Below are positions 1 through 8,659 of a DNA stretch of 64,000 nucleotides, piece after piece (the first letter of the stretch is position 1; the number at the start of each line of letters is the position of its first letter). Below the pieces are notes generated by a model. The model saw only the letters and a program-made list of their open reading frames with translations, had not been told where the DNA came from and made no database searches. Origin of the DNA: Conchiformibius sp. (lineage in GTDB: Bacteria; Pseudomonadota; Gammaproteobacteria; Burkholderiales; Neisseriaceae); contig JASBYJ010000006.1 of the NCBI GenBank assembly GCA_029984035.1, positions 62,001 to 126,000 on the forward strand, written 5' to 3'. Both the position numbers and the translations under genes were made by a program.

Positions 1-117
1 TTCGTCTATCGGTTCAATTTGAAGCGGTGCGAAAGGCAAAGCGGGAATGCCTGTGCGGCGGCAGTAATCCAAATCCGTTTCTTGGCGGTTTGTCGGTCGG
101 ACAATCAGCAGTGTCAT
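1..117 (-). CDS. hemD: Uroporphyrinogen-III synthase, N-terminal part (cut by window edge)
   Basis: An open frame of 39 codons starts at ATG 117 and runs off the left edge. The peptide begins MTLLIVRPTNRQ and continues with CRRTGIPALPFAPLQIEPI. This matches the usual HemD start, in which a short beta strand ending in RP is followed by a helix and a second strand ending PLxxIEP. HemD cyclises hydroxymethylbilane to uroporphyrinogen III in haem synthesis. The stop of the upstream DUF945 gene lies 3 nt before this ATG, so the two are probably translationally coupled. Only the N-terminus is visible, so the call rests on pattern recognition and could be wrong. Confidence 0.6.
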   Translation of the reverse strand, partial: MTLLIVRPTNRQETDLDYCRRTGIPALPFAPLQIEPIDE

Positions 118-120
118 GGT

Positions 121-1731
121 CTATGGGTCAAGCGGTTTGTTTTCAGGCAGCGGTTCTTGCGTGTCTGAAGAGGTGTCCGATACATCGGATATCTCTTTGC
201 CTGCGCTTTCATCATATAAATCGTCATCGGGCGAAGAAGTGTCAAAGGGTTTGCCGTTGAGGGTAATGGTATTGTTGCCAACGGTGAGTATGGTTTTCAC
301 GGCATTTCCGTCTTCGATGGCAAAGCCTTCTGCCACCAGATGATTGATAGTTTGCTCGGTAAGCAGGCGGATAGTGTTGTCAATTTCTTTTTGTTCTTCA
401 ATATCATCGGGGTTTTCTATAGTGAAGAGAACGCGGGCTTGTGCGATGGCAAAGCGTTCAATCAAGCTTCGCGAAACATCGAAATTCAGAGCTGCCTGCA
501 TTTTTTTCAACATGGCGGGCAGATGGTTCAAATCTTCTGCCGCCAGCCCTGCAAACGATACTTTTCCATCGGCTTTGATATGCCCTTGAGGCGTGGCAAA
601 CGAGAATTGACGCAGTTTGAATACGGGATTGCGGGTAAAGATGCCCGAGCCTTCGTTACGCACGGCGGCTAAAATCTGCTCCCGTTGTCGGTCGGTATCG
701 CTGTATCGGGCAACGCTTTCCTGCCAACGTTGTTTCAATGCGGATAGGGCGGCGGCATCCAGATGTTCGGCTGCCACTTCGATATGCAACGGGCCGTATG
801 TTTCTTCGCCGTAATGCAGTTTGTCGAATACAAATTTGCCGTTGCTGTCGATAAAACCGTTTTCGGGAGAATCGGTACGGGTGGCGTAGCGGAAGTTTTC
901 CACTCGGATGCGTCCGGGCGGTACATCGCCGTAGGGATTGATAAACGCACCTACCTGCAAATCGCTAATCATGCCGATTAAGTCGTTGATGCGGATATCG
1001 TAGGCGATTTTGTCCTGCCATACCACTTCCAGCAGGGAAAGCGAAGTTTCGGAAGAGCCGGTAGACAGGGGCAGATTGTCTTGTTTCACCGTATGTGCGC
1101 TAAAGCTCAGGTTTTCGGCATTCAGGCTGCCTTTGTCTGCCAAAACCACTTTAAACCCGGGCAGGGCAAAACGGGTTTGATAATCGCTAAAGTCATCGTT
1201 GTAATCAACCGTACCGTTCATACCCTGCCAATTGAGTTTGATGCCCGACAGTTCTTCGTAATCAAATGCGGCGATGTTGAATTGCAGCATGCCGCTGCCG
1301 TTGAGACGGACGGTATTATGCAATACGAGCGGTGTTTGTGAACCGAAAAAGCGTTGCAGCGTTTTTTCGGTATCGGGATGGAAAACCAGCTCGGTATCCA
1401 CTACTGCGCGAACGGGCATGAAACCTGCCGCAAACGGATAATGACGGACACGGTGCGACAGGGTAACGGGTTTGTCCAAAGCATTGAGCAGGTTTTCAGG
1501 CAGCGTGTTTTTCAGCCCTTCCAATACGGAAGGCTTGATACGCATCACTGCGGTCTCACGGGAAAGAAACAATCCGCGCTGATATTCGTGCGAAGCCGAT
1601 TCGATGAAAAAGGTTTCTGACAAAACACGGTGTTGCGTCTCCAAACTTTCTTGCGCTTTGATGCCGAGATAGTAGGAAGACAGGGGAAACAGCAGTGCGG
1701 CTGCAATAACTGGGACTAATATTTTTTTCAT
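121..1731 (-). CDS. DUF945 (YdgA-like) family protein
   Basis: This 536-residue protein has an N-terminal membrane anchor or uncleaved signal (MKKILVPVIAAALLFPLSSYYLG) followed by a long beta-rich periplasmic region. The layout and length fit the DUF945/YdgA family of bacterial envelope proteins, whose biochemical role is unclear. The C-terminal ~40 residues are acidic and low complexity (DDDLYDESAGKEISDVSDTS). It follows folP with a 43-nt gap and abuts the probable hemD start. The family assignment is made from overall pattern, not a catalytic motif. Confidence 0.7.
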   Translation of the reverse strand: MKKILVPVIAAALLFPLSSYYLGIKAQESLETQHRVLSETFFIESASHEYQRGLFLSRETAVMRIKPSVLEGLKNTLPENLLNALDKPVTLSHRVRHYPFAAGFMPVRAVVDTELVFHPDTEKTLQRFFGSQTPLVLHNTVRLNGSGMLQFNIAAFDYEELSGIKLNWQGMNGTVDYNDDFSDYQTRFALPGFKVVLADKGSLNAENLSFSAHTVKQDNLPLSTGSSETSLSLLEVVWQDKIAYDIRINDLIGMISDLQVGAFINPYGDVPPGRIRVENFRYATRTDSPENGFIDSNGKFVFDKLHYGEETYGPLHIEVAAEHLDAAALSALKQRWQESVARYSDTDRQREQILAAVRNEGSGIFTRNPVFKLRQFSFATPQGHIKADGKVSFAGLAAEDLNHLPAMLKKMQAALNFDVSRSLIERFAIAQARVLFTIENPDDIEEQKEIDNTIRLLTEQTINHLVAEGFAIEDGNAVKTILTVGNNTITLNGKPFDTSSPDDDLYDESAGKEISDVSDTSSDTQEPLPENKPLDP

Positions 1732-1774
1732 AATCAGAAAGATAAGTATAAAGCGTTTTGTTCCGGAGATGGTT

Positions 1775-2626
1775 TCAGGCAGCCTGAGATGTGTTGAGCC
1801 TGAGCCATACTTTTAGCGCATCGGCAGTTTCGCGGACATCATGCACACGGATAACTGCGGCACCTTGCCGCACGGCAAACAGAGCGGCGGCAACGCTGCC
1901 AGAAACCCTTTCGGTGGCAATATCGCGGCCGGTTATCTCGCCAATCATGCGTTTGCGCGATACGCCGATAAGTAAGGGCAAACGGTTTGGCCGACATAAA
2001 TGATGCAGGTTTTGCATCAAAAGGCAGTTGTGTTCCAATGTTTTGCCGAAACCGAAACCGGGGTCTAAAGTGATGCGTTCGGGCGCGATACCTGCGTCTA
2101 TGCAGATTTGGCTGCGCCGTTGCAGATACGCGCCTACTTCGGCGACCACATCGCGGTATTCGGGACGTTGCTGCATGGTTTGCGGCTGCCCCTGCATATG
2201 CATCAGGCAAATGCCCGTATCAGGCGATTGCGCCAGCAATTCAACGGCACCATGGTCTTCCAAACCTTGTACATCGTTGATGATATCGGCAAAACCGTGT
2301 TCCAACACTTCGCGCATGACTGCGCTGCGGCGCGTATCCACGCTGACGGGAACCTGCCAGCGCGATACTTCCGCCAATACGTCTTTAATCCGCAGCCATT
2401 CTTCTTGTTCGCTGATGTGTGCGGAACCGGGACGCGTGGATTCTCCGCCGATATCGAGAATGTCTGCGCCGTCTTTGAGCAGGGTTTCGGCGTGTTTTAA
2501 GGCAGCCTGGAGGCTGTGGGAATAGCGTCCGCCGTCGGAAAAGGAATCAGGGGTGAGATTAACGATACCCATGATTTTGGGGCGGTTTAAGTCGATGCGG
2601 AAACGGGTGGTTTGCCAGTATGTCAT
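1775..2626 (-). CDS. folP: Dihydropteroate synthase
   Basis: The 283-residue protein condenses 6-hydroxymethyl-dihydropterin pyrophosphate with p-aminobenzoate in folate synthesis and is the sulfonamide target. Both family signatures are visible: [14 protein letters not shown] near residues 21-34 and [15 protein letters not shown] near 55-69. The pterin-binding DPGFGFGKT and the SRKRMIG loop follow near 190 and 225. Length is normal for the family. It lies downstream of bamD on the same strand, separated by an inverted pair of DUS, and upstream of the DUF945 gene. A DUS half-site overlaps the C-terminus (QAA). Confidence 0.95.
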   Translation of the reverse strand: MTYWQTTRFRIDLNRPKIMGIVNLTPDSFSDGGRYSHSLQAALKHAETLLKDGADILDIGGESTRPGSAHISEQEEWLRIKDVLAEVSRWQVPVSVDTRRSAVMREVLEHGFADIINDVQGLEDHGAVELLAQSPDTGICLMHMQGQPQTMQQRPEYRDVVAEVGAYLQRRSQICIDAGIAPERITLDPGFGFGKTLEHNCLLMQNLHHLCRPNRLPLLIGVSRKRMIGEITGRDIATERVSGSVAAALFAVRQGAAVIRVHDVRETADALKVWLRLNTSQAA

Positions 2627-2649
2627 GATGTGGACGGGATAAGTGAATA

Positions 2650-2688
2650 AAGGCTGCCTGAAAGCATTCGCAGCGTTTCAGGCAGCCT
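2650..2688 (-). terminator. DUS-pair hairpin between bamD and folP
   Basis: Two DUS half-sites face each other: AGGCTGCCTGAAA, a 9-nt spacer, then TTTCAGGCAGCCT. On the minus strand the hairpin lies 6 nt after the bamD stop and is followed by TTTATT. It would fold into a stem of 13 bp and probably terminates or attenuates bamD transcription before folP. Confidence 0.55.
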
Positions 2689-2694
2689 GCCGTG

Positions 2695-3501
2695 TTATTT
2701 CCAGTAACGCCACCAAGGCATGTCGTTGGGTTTCCATGCTTTTTGCAGATAGGGGCTGTTGGGGAAATTGGCCTGCAATACGCGGACGGTGTCTTCCGAC
2801 AGCTGGGCATTGCCCATTTTGGCGTAGCTGTGAATCATGATGGCCAACGCTTCTTCTACATGGCGGGTGTTTTGAAATTGGGCGATGATGCGTTGCGCGC
2901 GGTTGACGGCGGCGATGTGGGCATTGCGCTTGGCATAGTAGCGTGCAATGGCGATTTCGTGTCCGCCTAAGGCATCGACCAGCTGCGCCATGCGTTTGCG
3001 TGCGTCTTCGGCATATTTGCTTTGCGGATAGCGTTTTACCAATTGCTCGAACATCAGATAAGCGCGGCGGTTGGCTTCCGGGTCTCTGTCTGACCAGTCT
3101 TGCGAAGCGAGACGGTTGAGTATGGACTGGTCTTCGTTAAACCATACCAAGCCGCTCAGATAAAGGGCGTAGTCCATATCCACGCTGCCCGGATAAGTCT
3201 GCTCGAAACGGGAAAGCGCCTGCAGGGCGGCGGCTTGTTCTTCGTTTTTATAGTGTGCGTAGGCGGTTTCGAGCAGGGATTGTTCTGTGTAGCGGCCTTC
3301 GGGTTGGCGGGCACGCAGCAGTTCGTAGAGCGAAGCGGCGCGGTTGTAGTTGCCGCTGTCCAGTTCGGAGCGGGCTTCGCGGTAGAGTTGTTCGTCTGTC
3401 CAGTTTTGGGCGAGCACGCCGTCTCGGCTGATGGTGCTTTGTTTGCCGGCGCAAGCGGCGAGTAATACGGCCGTACCCAAGATGAGAACGAGTTTTTTCA
3501 T
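2695..3501 (-). CDS. bamD: Outer membrane assembly lipoprotein BamD (ComL)
   Basis: This lipoprotein is a BAM-complex subunit for outer-membrane protein insertion; in Neisseria it is also known as the competence-associated ComL. The start is placed at 3501, seven codons inside the longest frame, because AAGGA lies 6 nt upstream and the product then begins with a clean lipoprotein signal (MKKLVLILGTAVLLAAC, lipid Cys17). The mature part carries tetratricopeptide-like helices, for example SELDSGNYNRAASLYELL and AYLMFEQLVKRYPQSKYA. The length of 268 aa is typical. The C-terminus is WKPNDMPWWRYWK. Confidence 0.93.
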   Translation of the reverse strand: MKKLVLILGTAVLLAACAGKQSTISRDGVLAQNWTDEQLYREARSELDSGNYNRAASLYELLRARQPEGRYTEQSLLETAYAHYKNEEQAAALQALSRFEQTYPGSVDMDYALYLSGLVWFNEDQSILNRLASQDWSDRDPEANRRAYLMFEQLVKRYPQSKYAEDARKRMAQLVDALGGHEIAIARYYAKRNAHIAAVNRAQRIIAQFQNTRHVEEALAIMIHSYAKMGNAQLSEDTVRVLQANFPNSPYLQKAWKPNDMPWWRYWK

Positions 3502-3616
3502 GATATTCCTTGATAAACCCAACGGGGCGATTATAGCGGTAAACGGTGTTGCCGTCTAAAGGTGTGTGCAGTTTTCAGGCAGCCTGAAAAAGTGTCGGTT
3601 TGTTTGAAAGGGAGGT

Positions 3617-3814
3617 TTAAGGCTGTTGCCGTTCTTTTTGCTGTATGGCGCGGCGGCGTTCGCAAGGGGTGTCGCAATCGCATACTTTTTCCATGCCTAA
3701 AGCGGAAATACCGCCGCAACTGCCTTGAATTTGACGGCGTTTGACGATGTAGCCCAGCGCCATGGCGAAAATCATGCCTAAAAAACAGGCGAATGTAATC
3801 AGAAAAATTTTCAT
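3617..3814 (-). CDS. nqrM: Na+-NQR maturation factor NqrM
   Basis: A 65-residue protein with one N-terminal transmembrane segment (IFLITFACFLGMIFAMALGYIV) followed by a Cys-rich tail, SCGG then CDCDTPC. This is the DUF539/NqrM pattern; NqrM is thought to deliver iron to the NqrD/E site of the Na+-translocating NADH:quinone reductase. Its ATG overlaps the end of apbE by 4 nt, as in many nqr operons. The nqrA-F genes themselves are not in the window, so apbE-nqrM seems to have been separated from them here. Confidence 0.85.
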   Translation of the reverse strand: MKIFLITFACFLGMIFAMALGYIVKRRQIQGSCGGISALGMEKVCDCDTPCERRRAIQQKERQQP

Positions 3815-4854
3815 GGTGTTTTTCTTTCCAAGATATTTTGAAATGCCGGCGACATTTTACCGACAAATCCGTCAGGTGTTCGGATAATCATGAAAACGGC
3901 AAGATTGTCGCGTTCTGCCAGCTCCATGCCTTGTTTTTCGCCGAGAACGAACAAGGCGGTGGACAGAGCGTCTGCGGTCATGGCCGTATCGGCAATCACG
4001 CTGACTGAAGCGAGATTGTGGCCGATAGGTTGTCGAGTGGACGGATGGATGATGTGCGACAGGCGACGGCCTTGGCTGTCGGTGCGGAAGTTGCGGTAAT
4101 CGCCTGATGTGGCAAGGGCGAGATTGTCTAAACCTACCACTATCATGCCTGTGCCTGTTTGGGCGGTTTGCGGCTGTTCTATGCCTATCCGCCATGCTTG
4201 GCCGGCAGCGTTTTGGCCTTTGGTACGGACTTCTCCGCCGATTTCTACCATGTAATTTTCGATATCCAAACTGTCAAGATAAGCGGCAACGCGGTCAACG
4301 CCGAACCCTTTGGCAATGGAGGACAAATCCAAATAGACTTTATCGTGTGTTTTGGCAAGTGTGGGCGGCGTGGTTGCGCGGTTGAGTTGCAATTTGTCTA
4401 CGCCGACGGCAGGCAAAATGGCGCGGATTTGTTCTTGTGTAGGCTCGGTGTATGCCGATTTGTCCGGCCCGAAACCCCATAAATTGACCAAAGGGCCTAT
4501 GGTTACATCCAATGCGCCGTTGCTGATGCGGTTTATCCGCAAGGCTTCGGCGACTACTTCGGCAAAATCGGGAGAAATCGGAAAGCTGCCTTCTGCCGCG
4601 CTCATGCGGTTGAAACGGGTGATTTCGCTGTCTTCGCGGTAAGTGGACATTTGGCGGTTGACTTCTTCCAGTACCCGCTCCAAGCCTGCCTGAACAGCGG
4701 TTTCGTCAGGCAATTTTCCGCCGTGGCGGTAACGGACGGTGTAGTTGGTGCCCATAGTGTTGCCGTGCAGGGTGTGTGTTTCGGTTTGGTTCAGGCAGCC
4801 TGAAAGAGGAATGATGCAGGATAGGGTAAGGATGTATAGCAAAAATTTATTCAT
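3811..4854 (-). CDS. apbE: FAD:protein FMN transferase, lipoprotein
   Basis: ApbE covalently attaches FMN to a Thr residue of NqrB/NqrC and related flavoproteins in the periplasm. The 347-aa product has a lipoprotein signal ending PLSGC (Cys20), then MGTNYTVRY, LDLSSIAKGFGVDRVA, ATSGDYRNF and HIIHPSTRQP, which are the expected ApbE FAD and Mg binding motifs in order. The codons of the lipobox (LSGCLN) are themselves a DUS copy. The upstream 115 bp contains an imperfect duplicate of the gene's 5' end (see 4847-4966). It overlaps nqrM. Confidence 0.93.
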   Translation of the reverse strand: MNKFLLYILTLSCIIPLSGCLNQTETHTLHGNTMGTNYTVRYRHGGKLPDETAVQAGLERVLEEVNRQMSTYREDSEITRFNRMSAAEGSFPISPDFAEVVAEALRINRISNGALDVTIGPLVNLWGFGPDKSAYTEPTQEQIRAILPAVGVDKLQLNRATTPPTLAKTHDKVYLDLSSIAKGFGVDRVAAYLDSLDIENYMVEIGGEVRTKGQNAAGQAWRIGIEQPQTAQTGTGMIVVGLDNLALATSGDYRNFRTDSQGRRLSHIIHPSTRQPIGHNLASVSVIADTAMTADALSTALFVLGEKQGMELAERDNLAVFMIIRTPDGFVGKMSPAFQNILERKTP

Positions 4855-5022
4855 GGTTCGGACGGCTTTGGAGATGAATTGGATGCCGGAGCAGCGAGTT
4901 GTTCAGGCTGCCTGAAAGGGAAATGCAGCAGGATAGGGCAATGATGCGTATCAAAATTTTATTCATAGCTCGGGATCTGACGGATTGGTTGGATGTACGG
5001 CCTGCGTGCTGTTCAGGCTGCC
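4792..5022 (-). repeat. Imperfect ~115-bp tandem duplication upstream of apbE
   Basis: Two adjacent units share order and sequence: a DUS, then GCAGGATAGGG, then a stretch ending in TTTATTCAT, then GATG...TTGGATG, then another DUS. Unit one covers the apbE 5' end (about 4792-4906). Unit two is about 4907-5022 and ends at the DUS just downstream of recC. The two are visibly related but diverged by substitutions and small indels. Shared DUS at the unit borders suggests recombination between DUS copies. Confidence 0.65.
4847..4966 (-). CDS. Mini-ORF duplicating the apbE signal-peptide region
   Basis: Reading minus from ATG 4966 gives 39 residues, beginning MNKILIRIIALSCCISLSGS and ending RPNHE. 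The first 22 codons are clearly a diverged copy of the apbE start (MNKFLLYILTLSCIIPLSGC). The lipobox Cys is replaced by Ser because the embedded DUS has the opposite central base (GGCAGC rather than GGCTGC). The stop codon lies 8 nt inside the apbE start region, so the frame overlaps apbE ATG 4854. It could be a translation-coupling leader, a decayed duplicate or noise; whether it is expressed is unknown. Confidence 0.35.
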   Translation of the reverse strand: MNKILIRIIALSCCISLSGSLNNSLLRHPIHLQSRPNHE

Positions 5023-5050
5023 TGAAAAGGCGGTTATGCCGTATGGCTTT

Positions 5051-8000
5051 TTATTCGGTATTTCTGTCAACTGCTTCGATGGTTTTCAAACATTCCGACA
5101 ACGGGGCAAACAGGTTTTCGGTCAGACGGCGGAATGCGGTGCTGTGGTAAGGCGGTTCTTCCGTGCCGCGTCCGTAAAGCAAACGGATTTCGGGATAATC
5201 TTCTTGTGCGAACCCCGAATAACCGCCGTGGTAGGCTTTGGCTGCGGCGGGCAAAGCATCTTTTTCCCAGTTGCCGTCCTGTTTGGTGTAAAGGGCGCAA
5301 GCGGCTTCCAGCGTGGTACGCGGCAAAAAGGGAATAGGATGGCGTTGTCCGCCGAAATAGGCGGCAAGCCATTCTTTCAGGCAGGCTTGGGCATTTGCCT
5401 GAGTCAGGGGATGAAGACTGTATGTGCATTGCAGCGAGAGATAATGGGTGTTTCGCGCTGCGGGAAAATTTTCATCGGTTGCGGCGCAGTAAATCAGGTG
5501 GCGCAGCAGTAATTCGGTTTTGTCGGCAGCGGAGAGTTTGCCGTGTGCATTGCCGCTGTTGAGCAGGTGCTTGGCATATAGAATTTGCCCGTGTTCGTGA
5601 TTGTGTGCCAGGCGGTAGTTCAGGCTGCCTGAAAGGGCGGCGAAGGTGCCGCTTTGTTCGGGCAATGCTTTGCTGTGGAGCAGTTCTCCGTTGGCGGCAG
5701 CGGCTTGTATGTTGTAGTGGTTCTGAATGAGTGCGCCCAGTTCGCCGTCGGGAAAACGGCTTTGCGCCCGAAGGGCGGCGGTGAGTGTGTCAAAGCTTTG
5801 GTGTTGTTGCCGTGCATTTAAATAGGCATCGGACAGTTGTCGGGATTGTTCGGCGGTAAAGGGCTCATCGGCGGGCGTGCTGTTGCCTGTGTAGGGTTGC
5901 TGCCAGTTGAGATGGTGTTGCAGCCAGTAGCGTGCGGGATTGCGCCAGAAGCGGAAAAAATCGTGTTGGGAAACGGCCGGCAGGTCTGCGGCGGTGTCGG
6001 GTTGCTCGGGAAGGGTATTTAAAAACGGTGCGGCATCTTGGACGGGTTGGTTCAACGCTTCGGCGTAATCCTGACGCGTTCCCGGTGTCAGGCTGTCTGA
6101 AAAGTAGCGGCGTGAAAAGGGTTGTAGGGGATGGCGGCGGACCCAATGGCGGTTGAGTTCGGCGGTTTCTAAGCCGCATAGTGCGGCAACGGTATCCAGC
6201 AGTGCGTTGAGCAGTGCGGACGGGGCGCGTTCTTCGTCGCTGCGGATGTCTTTGCCGATATAGGAAAGATACAGCAGTTCGCGTGCGGACAGAACGGCTT
6301 CCAAAAACAGATAACGGTCGTCATTGCGGCGGGAACGGTCGCCTGCGCGGGGTTGTTTGGCGATTAAGTCAAACGGTGCGGCTTTGGTGTTGCGCGGAAA
6401 GTCGCCATCGTTCAAACCCAGCAGGCACACGGCTTTGAAAGGCAGCGAACGCATCGGAACCATATTGCAAATAGTGATGCCGCCACGCAAAAATGCGCTT
6501 TCGTTGCTGCTGCCCAGCAGGGTTTTGATATGTTCTACGGCGGTATGCATATCCAATACGCCGTGAAATTCTGCGGTTTCGGCTTGTTGCTGCCACGTTG
6601 CCAATTGCTTTTCCAGATGTTGCAGGGCGTTGCGGTCGCTGTCGGTTTGGGCGTTCAGGCAGCTTTGGCAGAGTGAGCGCAGGCGGCCGCACCAGCCGCT
6701 GACGGTGTCGGGTTGCTGCCAGTGTTGTTTGGTACGGGTGAGCAGTTCGATGACGGCGGCAAAACGGCTGTATGCGGCAATATGGTCGGGATGTGAAGGG
6801 TAGGGGCTGGTATTTTCCCACAGTTGTCCGTTGTCGGGCATCGCCCAGCCCAATATGAGACGCTCCAAACCTTGCTGCCAAGTAAACAGGGCATTGTCTG
6901 CGCCATGCTGTGCGCGTTCGCCGTTGTCGCTGCCCCAGCGGATATTGAGTTGTGCCACGGTATCTTGCAACAAGGGCAGGTCGCTTTCCGATAAGCCGAA
7001 ACGGCTTAATATGCAGCCGTTATCCAACAGGGTAAGCAGCGTATCGGCTTCAAAACGGCTTTGCAGAATATCCAGCAGTTGCTCCAAAGCGTCCAATAGC
7101 GGTTGGCGGTAAGATATTTTGATGTCGGAAAGGCTGTAGGGCAGTGCGCGGCCGTCTGCTTGTCCGCCAAATACGGTATCCAGATAGGGGACGTATGGCT
7201 CGATGTGCGGAGTGAGTACGGCGATATCGTGCGGTTGCCAGTCGGGATGCTCGGAAAGCATGACAAGCAGACGGTCTTTGAGAATTTGCAGCTCGCGCAG
7301 CGGGCTGTGTGTGCTGTGGATTTCCATGCTCGTGTCGGCATTTAAGCGGGCAATGGTATGGGCGGGCGGAGTGTTGTTTTTCAGGCAGGCTGCCTGAAAT
7401 TGTGCCTGACGTTGGGGAAATCGCGGGAATACTCGGTTTTGCAGCCAGTTATCGTGTGTTTGCGCCCATTCTGTCGAAGCGTCTTCGGGCAGGATTTGGG
7501 ATTGTATATGGTATTGCAGGGTATGCAGCAGGCTGCCTGAAAGGGCTTCTTGGGGAAATGCGGAGATGTCGGAGTGTATTTCGGCTTCGGACAGGGCGTT
7601 GAAAAAGTCGCGTCCCTGCTTGCCCAGCGTTGCCAACAGCGGATGTCCTTGCCTTGATAATTCGGGTTCGTTGCTGTCGCGCAGGATTTGGGCGGGTTCT
7701 ACGATGTCGCCCCAGAATTTTTCGCTTGGATTGAGGGCGAAAATGTGGATTTCTTTGTGTTTCGCCAATTGCTGCAACAGATTGAGATACATGGGTGCCA
7801 GCGCGGCAATGCCGAACACGCAAAAGCGTTCGGGCAGCTTGGCTGCCGCTTCCGGACGTTGGATTTGCTGAATCAGTTCGTTCCAGAGTTGCACGCGGTG
7901 CGGAACGGGATAGTGTCCGTTGTCGAGAAAACGCCATAGGGGCATTTGCCATGCGTGGTCGGCATCGTCCGCCAATTCGGGAACGGGCTTGCCTTCTGTC

Positions 8001-8458
8001 CAAGCGGCAATCCAGTCGGGTCGGTAAACCAAGTATTGGTCGAATACGTCGGCGATTTGTCCGCTCAGGTGATAGGCGGCGGTGCCGCCGTTGTCGAGAT
8101 AAGAGCCCAGTGCGGTATAGGCTGCCTGAAAGTTTTCGTTGTTGCGGAAGGTTTCGGAGGCGAATAAATCCAATAAACGCCAACGCATGACTTCGCTGTC
8201 GAAAGGGTTGGTTTCGGGCATTTTCCCGACCAGCTCGCGAATCAGCTGCCATGAAAAACCTGCGGGTAAAGAAAATTTCAAATTGGCGGCAATACCGTTT
8301 TGGCGTGCGAGAAAATGCTGTATGAAACGGCGCATACCGCGGCTGTGTACGATAATCTGTTCCTGTGCCATAGGGTTGTGCGGCGGATGCACGGCGTAAA
8401 GCCGCGCCATCATGGCGGCGAGGTCTTCCAGGCGGTTGGATTGGTAGAGATGGAGCAT
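5051..8458 (-). CDS. recC: Exodeoxyribonuclease V subunit gamma (RecC)
   Basis: RecC is the Chi-recognition and scaffold subunit of the RecBCD helicase-nuclease for double-strand break repair. The product is 1135 aa, the normal size, and starts MLHLYQSNRLEDLAAMMARL, the conserved RecC N-terminus. Further family stretches include IIVHSRGMRRFIQHFLA, VLTPHIEPYVPYLDTVF, LPYSLSDIKISYRQPLLDAL and CLLGLNDGDFPRN. Several DUS occur inside the gene. recB is not in the window and recD lies 24 kb away, so the three subunits are unlinked, as in other Neisseriaceae. Confidence 0.93.
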   Translation of the reverse strand: MLHLYQSNRLEDLAAMMARLYAVHPPHNPMAQEQIIVHSRGMRRFIQHFLARQNGIAANLKFSLPAGFSWQLIRELVGKMPETNPFDSEVMRWRLLDLFASETFRNNENFQAAYTALGSYLDNGGTAAYHLSGQIADVFDQYLVYRPDWIAAWTEGKPVPELADDADHAWQMPLWRFLDNGHYPVPHRVQLWNELIQQIQRPEAAAKLPERFCVFGIAALAPMYLNLLQQLAKHKEIHIFALNPSEKFWGDIVEPAQILRDSNEPELSRQGHPLLATLGKQGRDFFNALSEAEIHSDISAFPQEALSGSLLHTLQYHIQSQILPEDASTEWAQTHDNWLQNRVFPRFPQRQAQFQAACLKNNTPPAHTIARLNADTSMEIHSTHSPLRELQILKDRLLVMLSEHPDWQPHDIAVLTPHIEPYVPYLDTVFGGQADGRALPYSLSDIKISYRQPLLDALEQLLDILQSRFEADTLLTLLDNGCILSRFGLSESDLPLLQDTVAQLNIRWGSDNGERAQHGADNALFTWQQGLERLILGWAMPDNGQLWENTSPYPSHPDHIAAYSRFAAVIELLTRTKQHWQQPDTVSGWCGRLRSLCQSCLNAQTDSDRNALQHLEKQLATWQQQAETAEFHGVLDMHTAVEHIKTLLGSSNESAFLRGGITICNMVPMRSLPFKAVCLLGLNDGDFPRNTKAAPFDLIAKQPRAGDRSRRNDDRYLFLEAVLSARELLYLSYIGKDIRSDEERAPSALLNALLDTVAALCGLETAELNRHWVRRHPLQPFSRRYFSDSLTPGTRQDYAEALNQPVQDAAPFLNTLPEQPDTAADLPAVSQHDFFRFWRNPARYWLQHHLNWQQPYTGNSTPADEPFTAEQSRQLSDAYLNARQQHQSFDTLTAALRAQSRFPDGELGALIQNHYNIQAAAANGELLHSKALPEQSGTFAALSGSLNYRLAHNHEHGQILYAKHLLNSGNAHGKLSAADKTELLLRHLIYCAATDENFPAARNTHYLSLQCTYSLHPLTQANAQACLKEWLAAYFGGQRHPIPFLPRTTLEAACALYTKQDGNWEKDALPAAAKAYHGGYSGFAQEDYPEIRLLYGRGTEEPPYHSTAFRRLTENLFAPLSECLKTIEAVDRNTE

Positions 8459-8659
8459 GGCGGTCGGTTTCGTTTCAGGCAGCGGGTTGGGCGTGTGTTT
8501 ATTATCACCCGTCCGATTTCAAACTGCTGCGGTATGGCTCGGTAAGAAGCGGCGGTTTAGCGTATTCTGTTTATACGGGGTTTTCAGGCAGCCTGAAAAT
8601 GCTGATGCGGCGTTGCCGAGAATCCCAAATCGATTTGGCGGTGGCCTGACAATCGGTTT

